DNA from: Gigaspora margarita
Taxonomy: Eukaryota; Glomeromycota; Glomeromycetes; Diversisporales; Gigasporaceae
Direction: 5' to 3'
Length of the DNA: 64,000 nucleotides
Assembly: GCA_009809945.1 (NCBI GenBank)
Contig: WTPW01000985.1
Span: 134,136 to 198,135, forward strand
Shown here: one piece after another, positions 1 through 11,761 of the stretch
How positions within the stretch are numbered: the first letter of the stretch is position 1
Layout: every line of letters starts with the position of its first letter
Made by a program: the position numbers and the translations under genes
Notes under the pieces: model-generated
Told to the model about the DNA's origin: nothing
Database searches by the model: none
The model's input: only the letters and a program-made list of their open reading frames with translations

Positions 1-329
1 ATTTAGCCTTTCTACCAAAATAGCTTCACAAATCGTTATACAAACTCTTCTCCAAATCTCTGATGCGATATACGAACAGCTGTGGAAGCCTTACTGCTCC
101 AAGTTCGCCCAATGAAGACAGTCTAAAAACATTAGATACTCTACCTCAAACCCAAATCCCACTCCCTCACGATCCCACAGACAAAAACACAAACACAGAA
201 CACTTACTTACAATTGCCCATGTGGGCAACCCGACCAGCTACATATTGATACTACCCACTGTCCTCCTCTGGGAATAGCTCTTAGAAAAATTGATCTATG
301 GGCTATTAACTGGATAAAGTACAGTGTCC

Positions 330-535
330 CATTAAACTTCATACTAACTATCCAAAACTAGGTGAGTCTTGACCACTCTAGTAGGTTTAGGTCGCAGATA
401 AATTAGTCTGAGCTCCCATTCTTGCATGTAATTTATTAGATAGTATACTCTATATAGTAACTTATTAAATTACTAATAAAGATATGAGCAAGACCTCACC
501 TTAAAAAAAAAAAAATAAAAAAAAAAAAAATAACA
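330..535 (+). repeat. Poly(A)-ended retroposon-like tail
   Basis: Moderately GC sequence from the left window edge ends in two long A runs (about 501-530). The stretch around 375-430 (ctctagtaggtttaggtc...) recurs in diverged form near 36,085-36,155, so it is repetitive. The A-rich end suggests the 3' end of a retroposed copy in + orientation. No coding frame is supported and the 5' end lies outside the window or is not recognisable. Confidence 0.35.
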
Positions 536-1422
536 ATTACAATACAGGATAGCAAAAAATGTCCAATTTTTATAAAATATTAAAATTATTATAACTTAAT
601 AGCAAATAACTTTAACAAAAATTTATCTTACAAATTTGTTACTATTTGTCAAAGCTACAATTCTGTTAGAATAGATTTTTTATTTATGATAATTTTAAGA
701 AGTTATAAGAGTTTAAGTTTATATGTATTTGAAAATTTGGTATTTGCTATAATATGTTTTTTTTTTAGTCAATTAAATTTTTTTATATAAAATTAGCCAT
801 TTTTTTGCTGTCCCATACCAGATACTGTATTAAAAAAAAACAAATAAATTTACTAATTAACTAAATTGATGATCTGAATAAGATTTGCAGAATTACTATA
901 TTGGGGGACCGTTAAAGCCAGGTACCTTTATATGTTTTTTATTATTGAATTAAAATTAGGATAAGGATTAGTTAGGGGCTAGGGTTAGGGAGGACTCCGA
1001 AGAATATATGTAATACTGAGATCCATAATTTTTTAATATGTTATATGTTTAAGGGTCGAGTACATGTAGATCATTTTTCATATATATTTTGATGTACAAA
1101 AAATTTATATATTGTAAAACGAAGTGTAACAAATGTGCTACTAATAATAAATTTTATAAACGTGATCAAAATTCATCAAATCCTAATGGCTTATAGATTG
1201 AAACCTTCCATTTATAGTAGTAATGCTTTGAAACCTCTACATATGAAAAAAACCCCATTATATATAATCAAAATTTTCTGGGTAAATTCAAATTCTCCAT
1301 GGTAACATGCAATAAGAAAATCATTCTATTAGTTTCTAGAATAAATCATTGACCAATCAGATATTTTCATTTATACCAGAATAATCTTCATATCTATGCT
1401 CTATAAATGATACCCTCTAGAA
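536..1422. other. AT-rich interval without a gene
   Basis: No coding signal. A TTAAGGG sequence followed by GTAGATCATTTTTC at about 1,050-1,080 resembles the left end of the TTAA-flanked MITE family annotated at 16.4, 18.3, 26.9, 42.9 and 56.4 kb. No matching right end was found, so at most a truncated copy is present. Confidence 0.4.
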
Positions 1423-2034
1423 TAGGGGTCTTAATGGGTCAGGTTGGGTCGGGTTTGGGCCTGACCCGGGTCTGACCCGCCTCATGTTAAACCCGACCCG
1501 GGTCTGACCCAACCCAACCCAACCTGGGTCGATAATAGTTGCTACATAGTAAAGTCTAAATTTTACTATATAAATCGATAAAATCTGCTTAAGTAAACTT
1601 GTTTGGCAGATCAAAATACATATATTATGAAATTTTTATCCAAATCAGAGAATTTTTTATTATTTGACTTTTAATTTTTACGTTCAACGCAAAAAATTAA
1701 AATTTTTTTAAAAAATATGTTCGACGAACGTAAAACTTAAAAGTTAAATAGTAAAAATTTCTCCAATTTTGAATGCAAATTTTAGAGTATATGTATTTTG
1801 ATCTTCCAAACAAGTTTACTTAAGCACATTTTATCGATTTAGATAGTAAAATTTGGACTTTATTATGTAGCGACTACTTGCGATCATTGAAAATAATCTG
1901 ACTCGGGTCTGACCCGACCTGGGTTTTTTCTGACCCGGGTCTGACCCGACCTGGGTTTGAGCTGACCCAACCCAACCCGAGTTGGGTCTGACCCGGGTCG
2001 GGTTGGGTCAGACCCGACCCAGCTAAGACCCCTA
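1423..2034. mobile_element. hAT-like non-autonomous element with 8-bp TSD
   Basis: The ends are inverted (TAGGGGTCTTAATGGGTC on the left, GCTAAGACCCCTA on the right) and are flanked by a perfect 8-bp direct duplication, CTCTAGAA, at 1,415-1,422 and 2,035-2,042. TAGGG-type termini with 8-bp duplications are characteristic of hAT elements. The outer ~100 bp of each arm is a GGGTC/GACCC-rich simple repeat. There is no transposase ORF, so this is a 612-bp MITE or foldback element. It surrounds an inner palindromic core (1,528-1,886) shared with another family. Confidence 0.85.
1528..1886. repeat. Palindromic core, copy 1 (shared with 38.6 kb)
   Basis: The left arm begins TCGATAATAGTTGCTACATA and the right arm is its diverged inverse (TATGTAGCGACTACTTGCGA). 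Inside lies the phrase TAAGTAAACTTGTTTGGCAG at about 1,590-1,610 and its inverse at about 1,795-1,826. A second copy occupies 38,634-38,986 within a different host element, and parts occur in the MITEs at 19.2 and 53.0 kb. Confidence 0.75.
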
Positions 2035-2042
2035 CTCTAGAA

Positions 2043-4150
2043 TTACCTCCTATAATTGCACCCTATGCCTCAGTTCTGACTAATAATAACAACAATAACA
2101 ACACAACATATAAAATTTCTCTCTTTATGTATGCTTTTTATAAATGCTCGCTCATGACCGGTCCCAAGAAGAATGCATATAGATGTTTGTATTTCAAATC
2201 CTGTATACTAAAAAGTAATAAAACTCTAAATATTGAGACAGATTCAAATTTAAACCAGGGCACATATATTGTTACAAGGTCAAATTCTGAATATCTTTTC
2301 ACACTCCAAACCTGCTACTAATTTCTAAGTTTGTGCATAGTATTCATTAGAACTGTGTATTACGGACCATAATAGATTTATACTATGGTTTTAAAATATA
2401 ACTTTATCGTAAATATTTCTCTAATTGTCTTTTCTACCTGTAAATTGAGCTTTATACTTTAAGGTAATTTGGCAAAGTTAGAATAACATATAAACTTTTT
2501 TTCTTAATATTAAGCTTTATTTTTTTGTAATAAACTTTATACATGATTTAGAATTATTTTATATAAGTTTAGTAATATAATATCTTGTTTTAAAGTGATA
2601 TTAAAATTTTCGAGCATTAGGGGTAATTTGGCAAATTGATAATATCTTGTGTGATCTAGCAATCAGAATCAAATAATTTTTATTTAATTCGTCTTGATGA
2701 GACAAATCGAATTGTACAAAGTTTATCCAATTCTAATCACTGGATCACAAGATATCATCGATTATATGCTGTACAAAAATGATTCTTAAAGGAATTTTGA
2801 TAGTATAAACTTGGCAAATAATCGATAATATTCTGTGATCCAATTATTAGAACTGGGTGAGCTTTGTATCATCAGATTCGTTTTATCAAATGATATAAAA
2901 ATTATATTTGTTCAGATAATTAGACCATGAGATATCCTATATTTGCCAAATTCATATACTAATTTTTATAATATTAATAAATTAATTCTTATACTATAAT
3001 TTTTAAATTGATTCTCATAATTTTTCATCAATTGATTCTTATAATTTTTAAATAAATAATTTGAAATAAAGAAATTACAATTTTTAAATAGTTTATTACC
3101 AAGAGTTTAATTATTTTAAAATAAAATTCATATTAAAATTACAAATCCTTAAAATACTTTTTTTGTTATTATTGAGAATAAAAAAAAAATTCAAATAAAT
3201 CTGTAACAAGCAGTTAAAAAAGAGATGATAATTGAAAATATTTGAAACTGCAATTACAAAATATTTGATATAGCTAAACAAACCAGAGATAGTTGAACCA
3301 TAAATGAATATATTCATAAATAAAATAAGACAATAAAAAAAAAAAAGAAAAAAAGAGAAACAATAAAATACTTATCTATAATTCTTTGTTATATGACCTT
3401 TGAGTTTCATGCTTCTTTGAGCTCAAAAAAAAAATTAAAGAACTTGCATACACTGCGGTTTTAGCTTCATACTAAAATCTGATTTGTTGTAATATTTAGT
3501 TGCCAGCCTCCCCTGCAATTCTAACTGTGATATAGCATTTAGGGCAAAGTCAAACTGTTTAATAATGCAGCCCATTTCCACAATGAACTTTATATCTTAA
3601 AAAGAAATTACTTGTTATTAATATAGAGTAAAACAACTTTGGCAGATCAAAACATTCAGTATTGGCAAAATATGGATATGGACAATATTGATTATTGGAC
3701 AGGACATTTAGGAACATTTGGGAACTATATCCATATTGTCTATATTTTTTATTGAACATAAGCACTTAGTTCAAATAAACACATTGACTAACAATTCCAA
3801 AATGGTCCGTATAGAAAGAGCAAAATTGAGACCAAACTTAGAATGAAGTTCTGAAATATCCCAAACATTTCAGTAAAGAAGAATGGGCATGGACACTATT
3901 TGGATTAGTCCATGTCCATATTTGTTCAAGTCCAAATAAAATTTTCATTGAACATAGTCCAAATGCCAATACTAAAAATATTTATTGTAGTCAGAAAAAC
4001 CCATTGTAATTCTATAAAATAGAGATAACATTAATAAAATAGAAAGTATAAAATTGATTCGATCAAACCTTTCGATACACTCAAAAAAACCTNGTGACAA
4101 ATTAATTTGTAATAAGCTTATTCTACTTGCAATTTTATAAAAAAAAAAAA
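2043..4150. other. AT-rich interval without a gene; one diverged foldback
   Basis: No supported coding sequence. A diverged inverted repeat spans about 2,631-2,951: it begins AATTTGGCAAATTGATAATA and ends with the inverse (TATCCTATATTTGCCAAATT). Short palindromic stretches built on ggatatggac/gtccatatcc-like words occur at about 3,670-3,960. One ambiguous base (n) is at 4,093. Confidence 0.5.
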
Positions 4151-4152
4151 AA

Positions 4153-5171
4153 GGGGGTGTGGTGACATAGTGAAGTTGGGTTGTTGTTACTCCAAGCGGC
4201 AGGTGCATAGTTCGAATCCTACTGAAGACGATTTTGAAGAATTGTATCTGTGTTATAGTAACTAATCTGTATTTCAACTAATTGGATCTTTGATCTGTAA
4301 CCTGGGTGATACCAAGTTATTGGGAGCTGACTGACTTGTATAATGTTACATGAGGAAAGAAGAAGCATGCAAATCCTGAGAATTAGCAGAATGGAACCTG
4401 CTTGGCAAGACCCGAATGGAGAAGTACCTAACTTTCGACGGTACTAGGGGAAAAGGATCTTGGACGGTGACTGACCAGAAGCAAACCAATGACAAAAAGG
4501 GTTGGAGAACCCTACCAACCAGACTGCCAGAGTCGTACTGGAGGAAAAGAACATGCATTTCAAAAGCATAGACCAAGGGGAGGAAGACTATTGGCATCCT
4601 AACGCCAGGCTGACCAACCCTTCTGGGTTTTAGAATTGGAAGTAGGGATGTGACTAGGGAAAAGGATTCAGAAGAGTGACTGACCGGGTACTGGGGTTGG
4701 GGAACTTCATAAGGGCAAGAAGTAGGTAATGGTAGCAGTTTAAGGATAATCCCTGACTGCAAGTATATAGATAAAGCTATAGCATAAGTTACCAAAGCAT
4801 AGGTAATACCTGTGTAGAACAGGGACTGCTCTATCAGGTCTCTTACTGAGGATAAAGTAGTTCTAAGGGAGGTAGAAAAGAATCCAGATCTTGTTCCGAT
4901 AATACATAAGGAATTGGCAGACAGCAATGATCAGAGGGTTAAAATAGGCAATAACTGGTATGCGGGTTGCAGGTATGGTAGCTAGTGTAGAACCTTCGGG
5001 TGGCTACTTAAATAGACAACCAAAAGTTGCAGGTGGGGCTAGTTGTACTCTCATCAATGTACTATGTCAGGTGACCTCCATATAGAAAGCCCAGGATCTT
5101 AATATCTTGAATAAAACTCTTACTCCTAAAGTAAGCACCATAACTTGAAAAAAAATAAAAAAATAAAAAAA
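4153..5171 (+). mobile_element. tRNA-derived ~1 kb retroposon, copy 1
   Basis: The 5' end reads like a tRNA gene. A perfect A box, TAGTGAAGTTGG, lies at 4,168-4,179, and a B box, AGTTCGAATCC, at 4,209-4,219, the spacing expected for an internal RNA polymerase III promoter. A ~900-bp body follows and then an A-rich tail (about 5,147-5,171). The body is homologous to 20,559-21,656 (for example the ggttgcaggtatg...tagaaccttc block near 4,965 and 21,450). It is far longer than a typical SINE. The left flank is A-rich, so the target duplication cannot be delimited. A long minus-strand open frame inside is not conserved in the sister copy. Confidence 0.8.
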
Positions 5172-5340
5172 GATCAACCTCTAAAATGTCTAAATGATAT
5201 TTAGATGTATTGCCAAAATATTGCAGAATAGAATTCATATGGAAATTAAAAAGACATATGGCTTGTTAGAGAAATTAATCTGGAATTAGAAGTATTAATA
5301 TTACATGATCAGCTTGTTTAAAAATAATATTCTTTTACTT

Positions 5341-6142
5341 GCTGGGTATTATAATTATATATCTACTAGGAAAGATGAATAGATTCCATTATTGCCTGGA
5401 TATTCTGTTTATTTTAGTTTAAATAACAAATTTTGGAAATTTAGTATTTTGCATGATCAAAATTTTTGTCTCAAATTTCAGTAGTATTGTTATAATAATG
5501 CATTTAAATTAGAAAAAGAAGAGCCATTAGCAATAAATTTTGATTATTGCCTATTTCAAAATATAAAAGATCAATATAATCCAACTAATAAACATTCTTT
5601 ATCTTATTTGCTTGGCTTTCAAGAAGCTGAAAATGTCACTTTATTACAAACAACTGTTGTGGCAAAATATCCAAATATTTTTTCTAATTTAAACAAGTTG
5701 TAGATGCATTAGAAAAAGAAAAACAATTGCGAAATAAATTAAAAAGAAAAACTACCCAAATAGATGAGCTAATTAAAGAGAAGCCAGATACTTTAATAAA
5801 ACAAAGTATGTTTTTAGAGCAATGGAGACAAAACCTTATCTACTGAAAAAATCCAAGCATTAATAGTAGCATATTACAAGCAATAACACAAAATCAATAA
5901 TTTTAAGTGAAATATAACTTGCCTTAAAAGAAGTATAGAAGATCTTGAAAACAAATTAGAAGAACCTACTAGTGTTGATGATGCTAATTTGTTAGAAAAT
6001 AGTATAAAAGATATTATAAAATCTGCTCAACTTAGTTCCACAATATTATTTTCAACAAAACAATATCTTTCATTAATACTTATGAAGCCCTGTCTCGGAT
6101 GTCATAACAACAATCTTACAAATAAAATTTGGAATATAGTAC
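5341..6142 (+). pseudogene. Decayed coding sequence, unrecognised, coiled-coil middle
   Basis: I do not recognise the family. One frame stays open from 5,341 to 5,703 apart from TAG codons at 5,380 and 5,482, reading protein-like text (FKLEKEEPLAINFDY, SLSYLLGFQEAENVTLLQTT). A frame change near 5,690 opens a Lys/Glu-rich, coiled-coil-like segment (KQVVDALEKEKQLRNKLKR) ending at a TGA at 5,844. A third segment (EDLENKLEEPTSVDDANLL, then ILMKPCLGCHNNN with a CxxC pair) runs from about 5,905 and stops where the inverted-repeat terminus at 6,143 begins. It may derive from a host gene or a transposon ORF. The text is clearly ex-coding, but function cannot be assigned. Confidence 0.55.
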
Positions 6143-7063
6143 AGGACCCTGAACATCTCTCATAGAGGTCATAACTGATCTGCATGAATTTAGGCGTTTT
6201 TGCTATCCCTAAAATCAAGTAAATTTGCTAAAAGTTAGATTATTACATATAAATTTTATAGTAATTTGCTAAAAACTAAATTATCACATCTATTTTTGTA
6301 AATCAAAATAATATATGTATTTTTGATTGCTGAACAAATTTTCTTAGAGCACAATGTTAGAATCAGTTAGTAAAATTTTGTGAATTATAGAATTTTTTAG
6401 TATTTTTATTAATAAAATTATATAAAATATTATAATTCACAAAATTTTACTAATTAATTCTAACAAAGTGCTCTAATAAAACTTGTTCAGCACATAAAAA
6501 TACATTATTCTGGCATATTTACTTTTATATTTCTTGAAAATTTAAGAGAAGATGCTTAATTTTGATTTTTTGATCAAAAAATCTAAAATTAAGCATCTTC
6601 TCTTAAATTTTCAAGAAATATAAAAGTAAATATGCTGGAATAATGTATTTTTATGTGCTGAACAAGTTTTATTAGAGCACTTTGTTAGAATCAATTAGTA
6701 AAATTTTGTGAATCATAGAATTTTTTAGTATTTTTATTAATAAAATTATATAAAATATTATAATTCACAAAATTTTACTAATTGATTCTAACATTGTGCT
6801 CTAAGAAACTTGTTCAGCACATAAAAATACATTATTCCAGCATATTTACTTTTATATTTCTTGAAAATTTAAGAGAAGATGCTTAATTTTGAATTTTTTG
6901 ATCTAAAAATCCAAAATTAAGCATCTTCTCTTAAATTTTCAAGAAATATAAAAGTAAATATGCCAAAATAATGTATTTTTATGTGCTGAACAAGTTTTAT
7001 TAGAGCACTTTGTTAGAATCAATTAGTAAAATTTTGTGAATCATAGAATTTTTTAGTATTTTT

Positions 7064-8088
7064 TTTTTTTTTTTAGCGTTTAAAGGCTGGGTACTATAGC
7101 CAGATTTTATTACGAGTTATAGAGACATAATATTTGTTACATAAATGAGGATACAACTAGCCACACGTGCACTTTTGGAGCCTAATTTAAGTAGTCCGTC
7201 CAAGGGTTCTATACTAGCTGCTATACCTACAACCCAACTACGGAAGTTGCCTATTTAAACTCTCTGGTTCATGATCCTCCTATTACTACCCTATGCGCTA
7301 CATATATATAGATATTATAGGGCCCCAACCCTTTTAGATAATACAGCCTAAGGGCTACTTTACCTTTACACTAACTGCCTACCATAGTTCTTCCGTGTCC
7401 TATTCCATTTCTGAACATGGATTTAGCGACATAAGCTACCTACCCTTATTAGGTTCATTCTGATCCTGGCCACCTACCTCTTCCAGTAGTGCCATCATAG
7501 ATCATCACTATTACCTCCTAATTCAGGATTTACCAAACGGGTTTCCATTTCTCCGGTTCCCTGAATTTGCGGTATAACCTTAACTAGGGATGGTAAAGTC
7601 TGGTCCAGTCCAGTCTTGGTCCTAGGACTTGTAAGTCCTATCACACGAACCTAAGGACCAGGTCCTTATATAATAAGTCCTAAAACTTATACCTGACTTA
7701 GTTCCAATACTTTTTAACCAATTAAAATTTTTTGTTTAATATTTTATTACTAATTATTTTAAGTTCTAATATATTTTATTAGGACCTATTGTGGACCTAT
7801 AGGCCCTAGGTCCTAAAATTGGAACCAAGTCTTTAAAGACTAGACCCCAAGACCAGGTTCTAAAGTTCCGAACTTAAGGACTTTACCATCCCTAACCTTA
7901 ACACCATTGCGCTAAAGCTCTTATTCGAGATGGTGGAACCAAGATAACAGGTTTTACAACCCAACTGATATGAGCCACACAGTTACCGAACACAGGCCTA
8001 TTGTTCAAAGCATCAACAGTAGGATTTGAACTGTCGATCTGCCACTTGGGGGTGACACCTTGACAACTTCTCTAAGGCACCACACCCT
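7064..8088 (-). mobile_element. tRNA-derived ~1 kb retroposon, copy 3 (minus)
   Basis: Reads on the minus strand. The B box is GTTCAAATCC (complement of 8,022-8,031) and the A box TAGAGAAGTTGT (complement of 8,063-8,074). The 3' tail appears as a T run at about 7,059-7,074. A 17-bp direct duplication, AATTTTTTAGTATTTTT, flanks it at 7,047-7,063 and 8,089-8,105. It was inserted into the palindrome array, whose sequence resumes exactly after the duplication. Its body is interrupted by a hAT-like MITE at 7,585-7,894. Confidence 0.85.
7585..7894. mobile_element. hAT-like MITE with perfect 8-bp TSD
   Basis: Terminal inverted repeats TAGGGATGGTAAAGTC and GACTTTACCATCCCTA are flanked by the direct duplication ACCTTAAC at 7,077+500 (7,577-7,584) and 7,895-7,902. 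The 310-bp interior is built of GGTCCTA/TAGGACC words in both orientations and has no ORF. It is nested in the retroposon, which is nested in the palindrome array, giving three insertion generations in one place. Confidence 0.9.
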
Positions 8089-9060
8089 AATTTTTTAGTA
8101 TTTTTATTAATGAAATTATATAAAATATTATAATTCTCAAAATTTTACTAATTGATTCTAACATTATGCTCTAAAAAAACTTGTTTAGCACATAAAAATA
8201 CATTATTTTGGCATATTTATTTTTATATTTCTTGAAAATTTAAGAGAAGATGCTTAATTTTGGATTTTTTGATCAAAAAATTCAAAATTAAACATTTTTT
8301 CTTAAATTTTCAAGAAATATAAAAGTAAATATGCCAGAATAATGTATTTTTATATGCTAAACAAGTTTTTTTTTAGAGCATAATGTTAGAATCAATTAGT
8401 AAAATTTTATTAATAAAAATACTAAAGAATTCTATGATTTGCAAAATTTTACTAATTGATTCTAACATTGTGCTTTAAGAAAACTTGTTCAGCATATAAA
8501 AATATATTATTCTGGCATATTTACTTTTATATTTCTTAAAAATTTAAGAGAAGATGCTTAATTTTGGATTTTTTGATCAAAAAATCCAAAATTAAGCATC
8601 TTTTCTTAAATTTTCAAGAAATATAAAAGTAAATATGCTAGAATAATGTATTTTTATATGCTAAAATTTTCTTAGAACAATTTGTTAGAATCAATTAGTA
8701 AAATTTTGTGAATTATAATATTTTATATAATTTTATTAATAAAAATATTAAAAAATTCTATAATTTACAAAATTTTACTAACTGATTCTAACATTGTGCT
8801 CTAAGAAAACTTGTTCAGCACATAAAAATACATTATTTTGGCATATTTAATTTATATTTCTTAAAAATTTAGAAGAAGATACTTAATTTTGGATTTTTTG
8901 ATCAAAAAATTCAAAATTAAGCATCTTCTCTTAAATTTTCAAGAAATATAAAAGTAAATATACCAGAATAATGTGCTAAACAAGTTTTCTTAGAGCACAA
9001 TGTTAGAATCAATTAGTAAAATTTTGTGAATTATAATATTTTATATAATTTTATTAATAA

Positions 9061-9397
9061 ACAAGTTTACTAAAACGCACTACTGGTGTTCAACACCAGT
9101 ATGTGGTGTAATGTAAAGATCAATATACAAAAAAAATAAACAAAAATTGAATTTAATAAATGTTAAGTGAGAGTTAATAGTTAGGGGTTAGGATAAGGTA
9201 TAGTATATAGTGAAATTCCACAAGAAATTTTTTTTTTAAAAAAAAAGATGGTTTTATAGATGAAATTTTGAGTTAGAAGGTATTTTTGAAAAAAATAGCA
9301 AAATGGCAAAAAATTTATATTACACTGCATTTAAAAAATGTGATTGGTGAAAAATCATTGTAGTATTGGCACCAGTGGTGTGTTTTAGTAAACTCGT
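9061..9397. mobile_element. Short inverted-repeat element in the palindrome array
   Basis: The left end ACAAGTTTACTAAAACGCAC and the right end (inverse ACGAGTTTACTAAAACACAC) bound a 337-bp insertion. The flanks share TTAATAA (7 bp), and the array sequence resumes after it. Its interior (ccacaagaaatttttt...gagttagaag) is related to that of the element at 30,010-30,475. No ORF. Confidence 0.7.
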
Positions 9398-9728
9398 TAA
9401 TAAAAATACTAAAAAATTCTATAATTCACAAAATTTTACTAATTGATTCTAAAAAAAGTGCTCTAAGAAAACTTGTTCAGCACATTAAAATACATTATTC
9501 CGGCATATTTACTTTTATATTTTTTGAAAATTTAAGAAAAAATGCTTAATTTTGGATTTTTATCAAAAAATTCAAAAATTAAGCATCTTAAATTTTTAAA
9601 AATTATAGTAGTACAAAAAATGAGATAGCTTATTTTTGGGTATGATTTTTGCTAAAACTTAAATTTGAACCTTAGACCAAATTTTTTGCAATTTGCTAAA
9701 AAAAAATACCAGAGATGTCCGGGGTCCT

Positions 9729-10584
9729 CTTTTATCAAATACCATATTCTATCATGAATAAGTACCCTCTTTTTTAAAATTTTAAACTTAAATCTCTTAA
9801 TTGATGATCTGCTAGTTAACTGGATAAAAATGTAATAGAGATCATATATAGATAAGACCAAATTGAAATTTTCAGGTTATATGTAAAGTTACAAAATTTT
9901 TATACAAATATGGTATTAAAGTAACACAAATAATAGAGTAAAACTATAAGTTTTTGATTATAAAATTGTTAAATATCTTTTTTTTCTTAGTAATCTTTAC
10001 TTTGTAAATACGTAGCATTTACTATGATAAATCTTGTCTTAATCAAATAACAAAGTAAATAGTAGTACTTTATTTTTAATATATTTTACAATAAATTTGT
10101 AATTGTTTTTTTCTAATTTTTAGGTTTTTAGAAATACATTATGTTTAAAAATAATACCAAGAACCAGATCTACAGATTGTTGCTAATTACATTGTACAAG
10201 TATAAAATCTTAATATATAGTAGTTAGTTGTATATCATGTGATCATATAATAGTTCATATTATTTAATCTTTTTTTTTATAGTTGTTTCAACACCTCAAC
10301 ATGCAGAAGCTAAATAGCAAAAAAAGAATGCAAAAGAAATACAGTGACTTTGTTAGATCTTAGAAGTAGTAATCTTGAATCAAAATGCAAAAAGATATTA
10401 GCAATTCAATATTCAAGAATAATAGTCTTGTAGGTGCACTTTGTAAAGAATGCTGTATTGATTTGAATAGAGTACTAATACTCTTAAATCAAAAAAAAAA
10501 AAGTGTTAGCAAGTGCACTTTGCAAAAATATTAAGCCAACTTGTTTGCAAATTAAATATTAGAAATGTATTAGCGAATGAAATT
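9729..10584. other. AT-rich interval with weak ex-coding text
   Basis: No intact gene. From about 10,283 to 10,480, after an acceptor-like T run ending in AG, the + strand reads partly protein-like (VSTPQHAEAK and following) with several stops. It could be another remnant of the coding sequence cut at 6,142, but I cannot show a connection. Confidence 0.3.
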
Positions 10585-10598
10585 AATAAGAACCCTGT

Positions 10599-11747
10599 GC
10601 TCAATAAAAGCAGTCAACTCTTTCCGAGAATCCCTCGTACCAACTTTTTCATAATCACCAACCTATGACAACTATATAATTATTATATTTGTACATAACA
10701 AAACTTTACCTTGGAGCAACTGGGAACCAGAGTTCCAGATCGAATGTTGGGATAATTGAAATAGAGCTGAAAGAGAGTTCTCCTTTTGGGTTTGACTCCC
10801 CGGTAGAAGACTCCGGTACTATAGAAAACATAGTAGAGCCCCCATACTTTAAAGTTTTTGTCAAAAGGAGTGAAACCTTTTGTAGAAGCATACTTTTGGT
10901 TAAATATAATATTTTGTATAGCATATACTCTTTCTTTCCTTCACAAGTTGGTCCTTTCGGCTTTCCTCTTTGGAGTTTTCGAAATTTCGCCAAAAAGTGG
11001 GCAATTCAGCTTACCCCCTCCAGAAGTTCAGCAGTGTTTACTCCTTCCAATTTGGGATTGCGCCTTCCTAATCGGTGTCGACGTCACAAGTGATCATTTT
11101 GCTGCAATGTAAATGATGAATGACGTGTCAGAGTTTGTTCTGGAACTTTCGTAGAAATTTCTTTCAATGTTTAAAATTAGGCGTAGTATTTTAGTATATG
11201 TTTCTCTGCATTATATTTTACATATAATACTTTGGTAGAGTTTTTATACAGTATTATATAATTTTTACTTTCACACAATTTTATTTGTATTTGTTATAGA
11301 TTTGTTTCTTTCTTCTTTGTCTTTCTCATCTTTCTTCTTTTCTTTTTGTTTGTATTTGGTCTTTCGTTTAGGTTGTGTAGTATTACCCCTTTTTTTTTAC
11401 TTTCCCTTTTAAATTTCTTTTTGTATTGTTTTTTTCTTTTTGTTTGGATTGAAATCTCTTCATTAACGAAGCTAGGTGAGGAGGATTTAAAGAAACTGGC
11501 AATCTTGACAAGGCTAACAGCAGCCAATCAGTGATCATGGGGGAGCACGTGCAGAGAGTTGCATGCCCCTATGGGAGAAAACTTGTTGTTGCAGCAGATC
11601 GTACTTAGCAGACATTAAGTAGCGCAAGTAAGTTTTTATTTTAGAAAGGAGGGTTTCGGTAGCAGCCATTGTAAATTGAAATAGTGTATATTTTTGCACA
11701 TTCTTCCTAAATAAATAAAAGCAGGATTGTCAAAGTGTAAAAAAAAA
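10599..11747 (+). mobile_element. Retroposed insert, possibly a retrocopy of a transcript
   Basis: A 1,149-bp segment flanked by a perfect 14-bp direct duplication, AATAAGAACCCTGT (10,585-10,598 and 11,748-11,761). It ends in an A run (about 11,738-11,749), preceded by AATAAA-type signals at 11,709-11,718. These are hallmarks of target-primed reverse transcription. The sequence is much more GC-rich and CG-bearing than its surroundings, so insertion looks recent or the source differs. Two modest open frames exist (10,689-11,093 + and 10,706-10,993 -), and a short protein-like stretch LTKLGEEDLKKLAILTRLT lies near 11,460-11,520. I recognise none of them. The A/B boxes of the other retroposon family were not found here. 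Confidence 0.75.
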
Positions 11748-11761
11748 AATAAGAACCCTGT

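Larger units (their letters stand above)
6335..9600. repeat. Array of alternating palindromes, ~325 bp period
   Basis: At least six copies of a palindrome centred on TTTTTGATCAAAAA occur at about 6,573, 6,900, 8,272, 8,577, 8,901 and 9,562. Between them are palindromes bounded by TTAGAGCACAATGTTAGAAT and its inverse. Undisturbed spacing is 304-327 bp. The spacing is broken by the retroposon at 7,064-8,088 and the insertion at 9,061-9,397. The connecting arms contain AAACTTGTTCAGCACATAAA, a phrase shared with other families in the window. There is no coding sequence. Confidence 0.85.
6143..9728. mobile_element. Possible composite bounded by AGGACCC termini
   Basis: The left end AGGACCCTGAACATCTCTCA and the right end (inverse AGGACCCCGGACATCTCTGG) match the termini of the 8-bp-TSD family at 22,173-23,436 and 57,326-57,619. 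Flanking 8-mers (TATAGTAC and CTTTTATC) do not match, so a single insertion is not proven. The two ends may belong to separate or rearranged copies. The interior is a palindrome array with a nested retroposon and a nested MITE. Confidence 0.4.

Noticed and set aside
4168-4219. Functional tRNA gene
   Set aside because: A and B boxes are present but a full cloverleaf with acceptor pairing is not; it is the promoter of a retroposon, and the same holds at 20.57 and 8.0 kb.
4346-4927. 193-codon minus-strand open frame
   Set aside because: It lies antisense in the body of the tRNA-derived retroposon; the equivalent region of the 20.6 kb copy is broken into short frames and no domain is recognisable.
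6335-9600. CRISPR-like repeat array
   Set aside because: Units are long palindromes without unique spacers, in a eukaryotic context.
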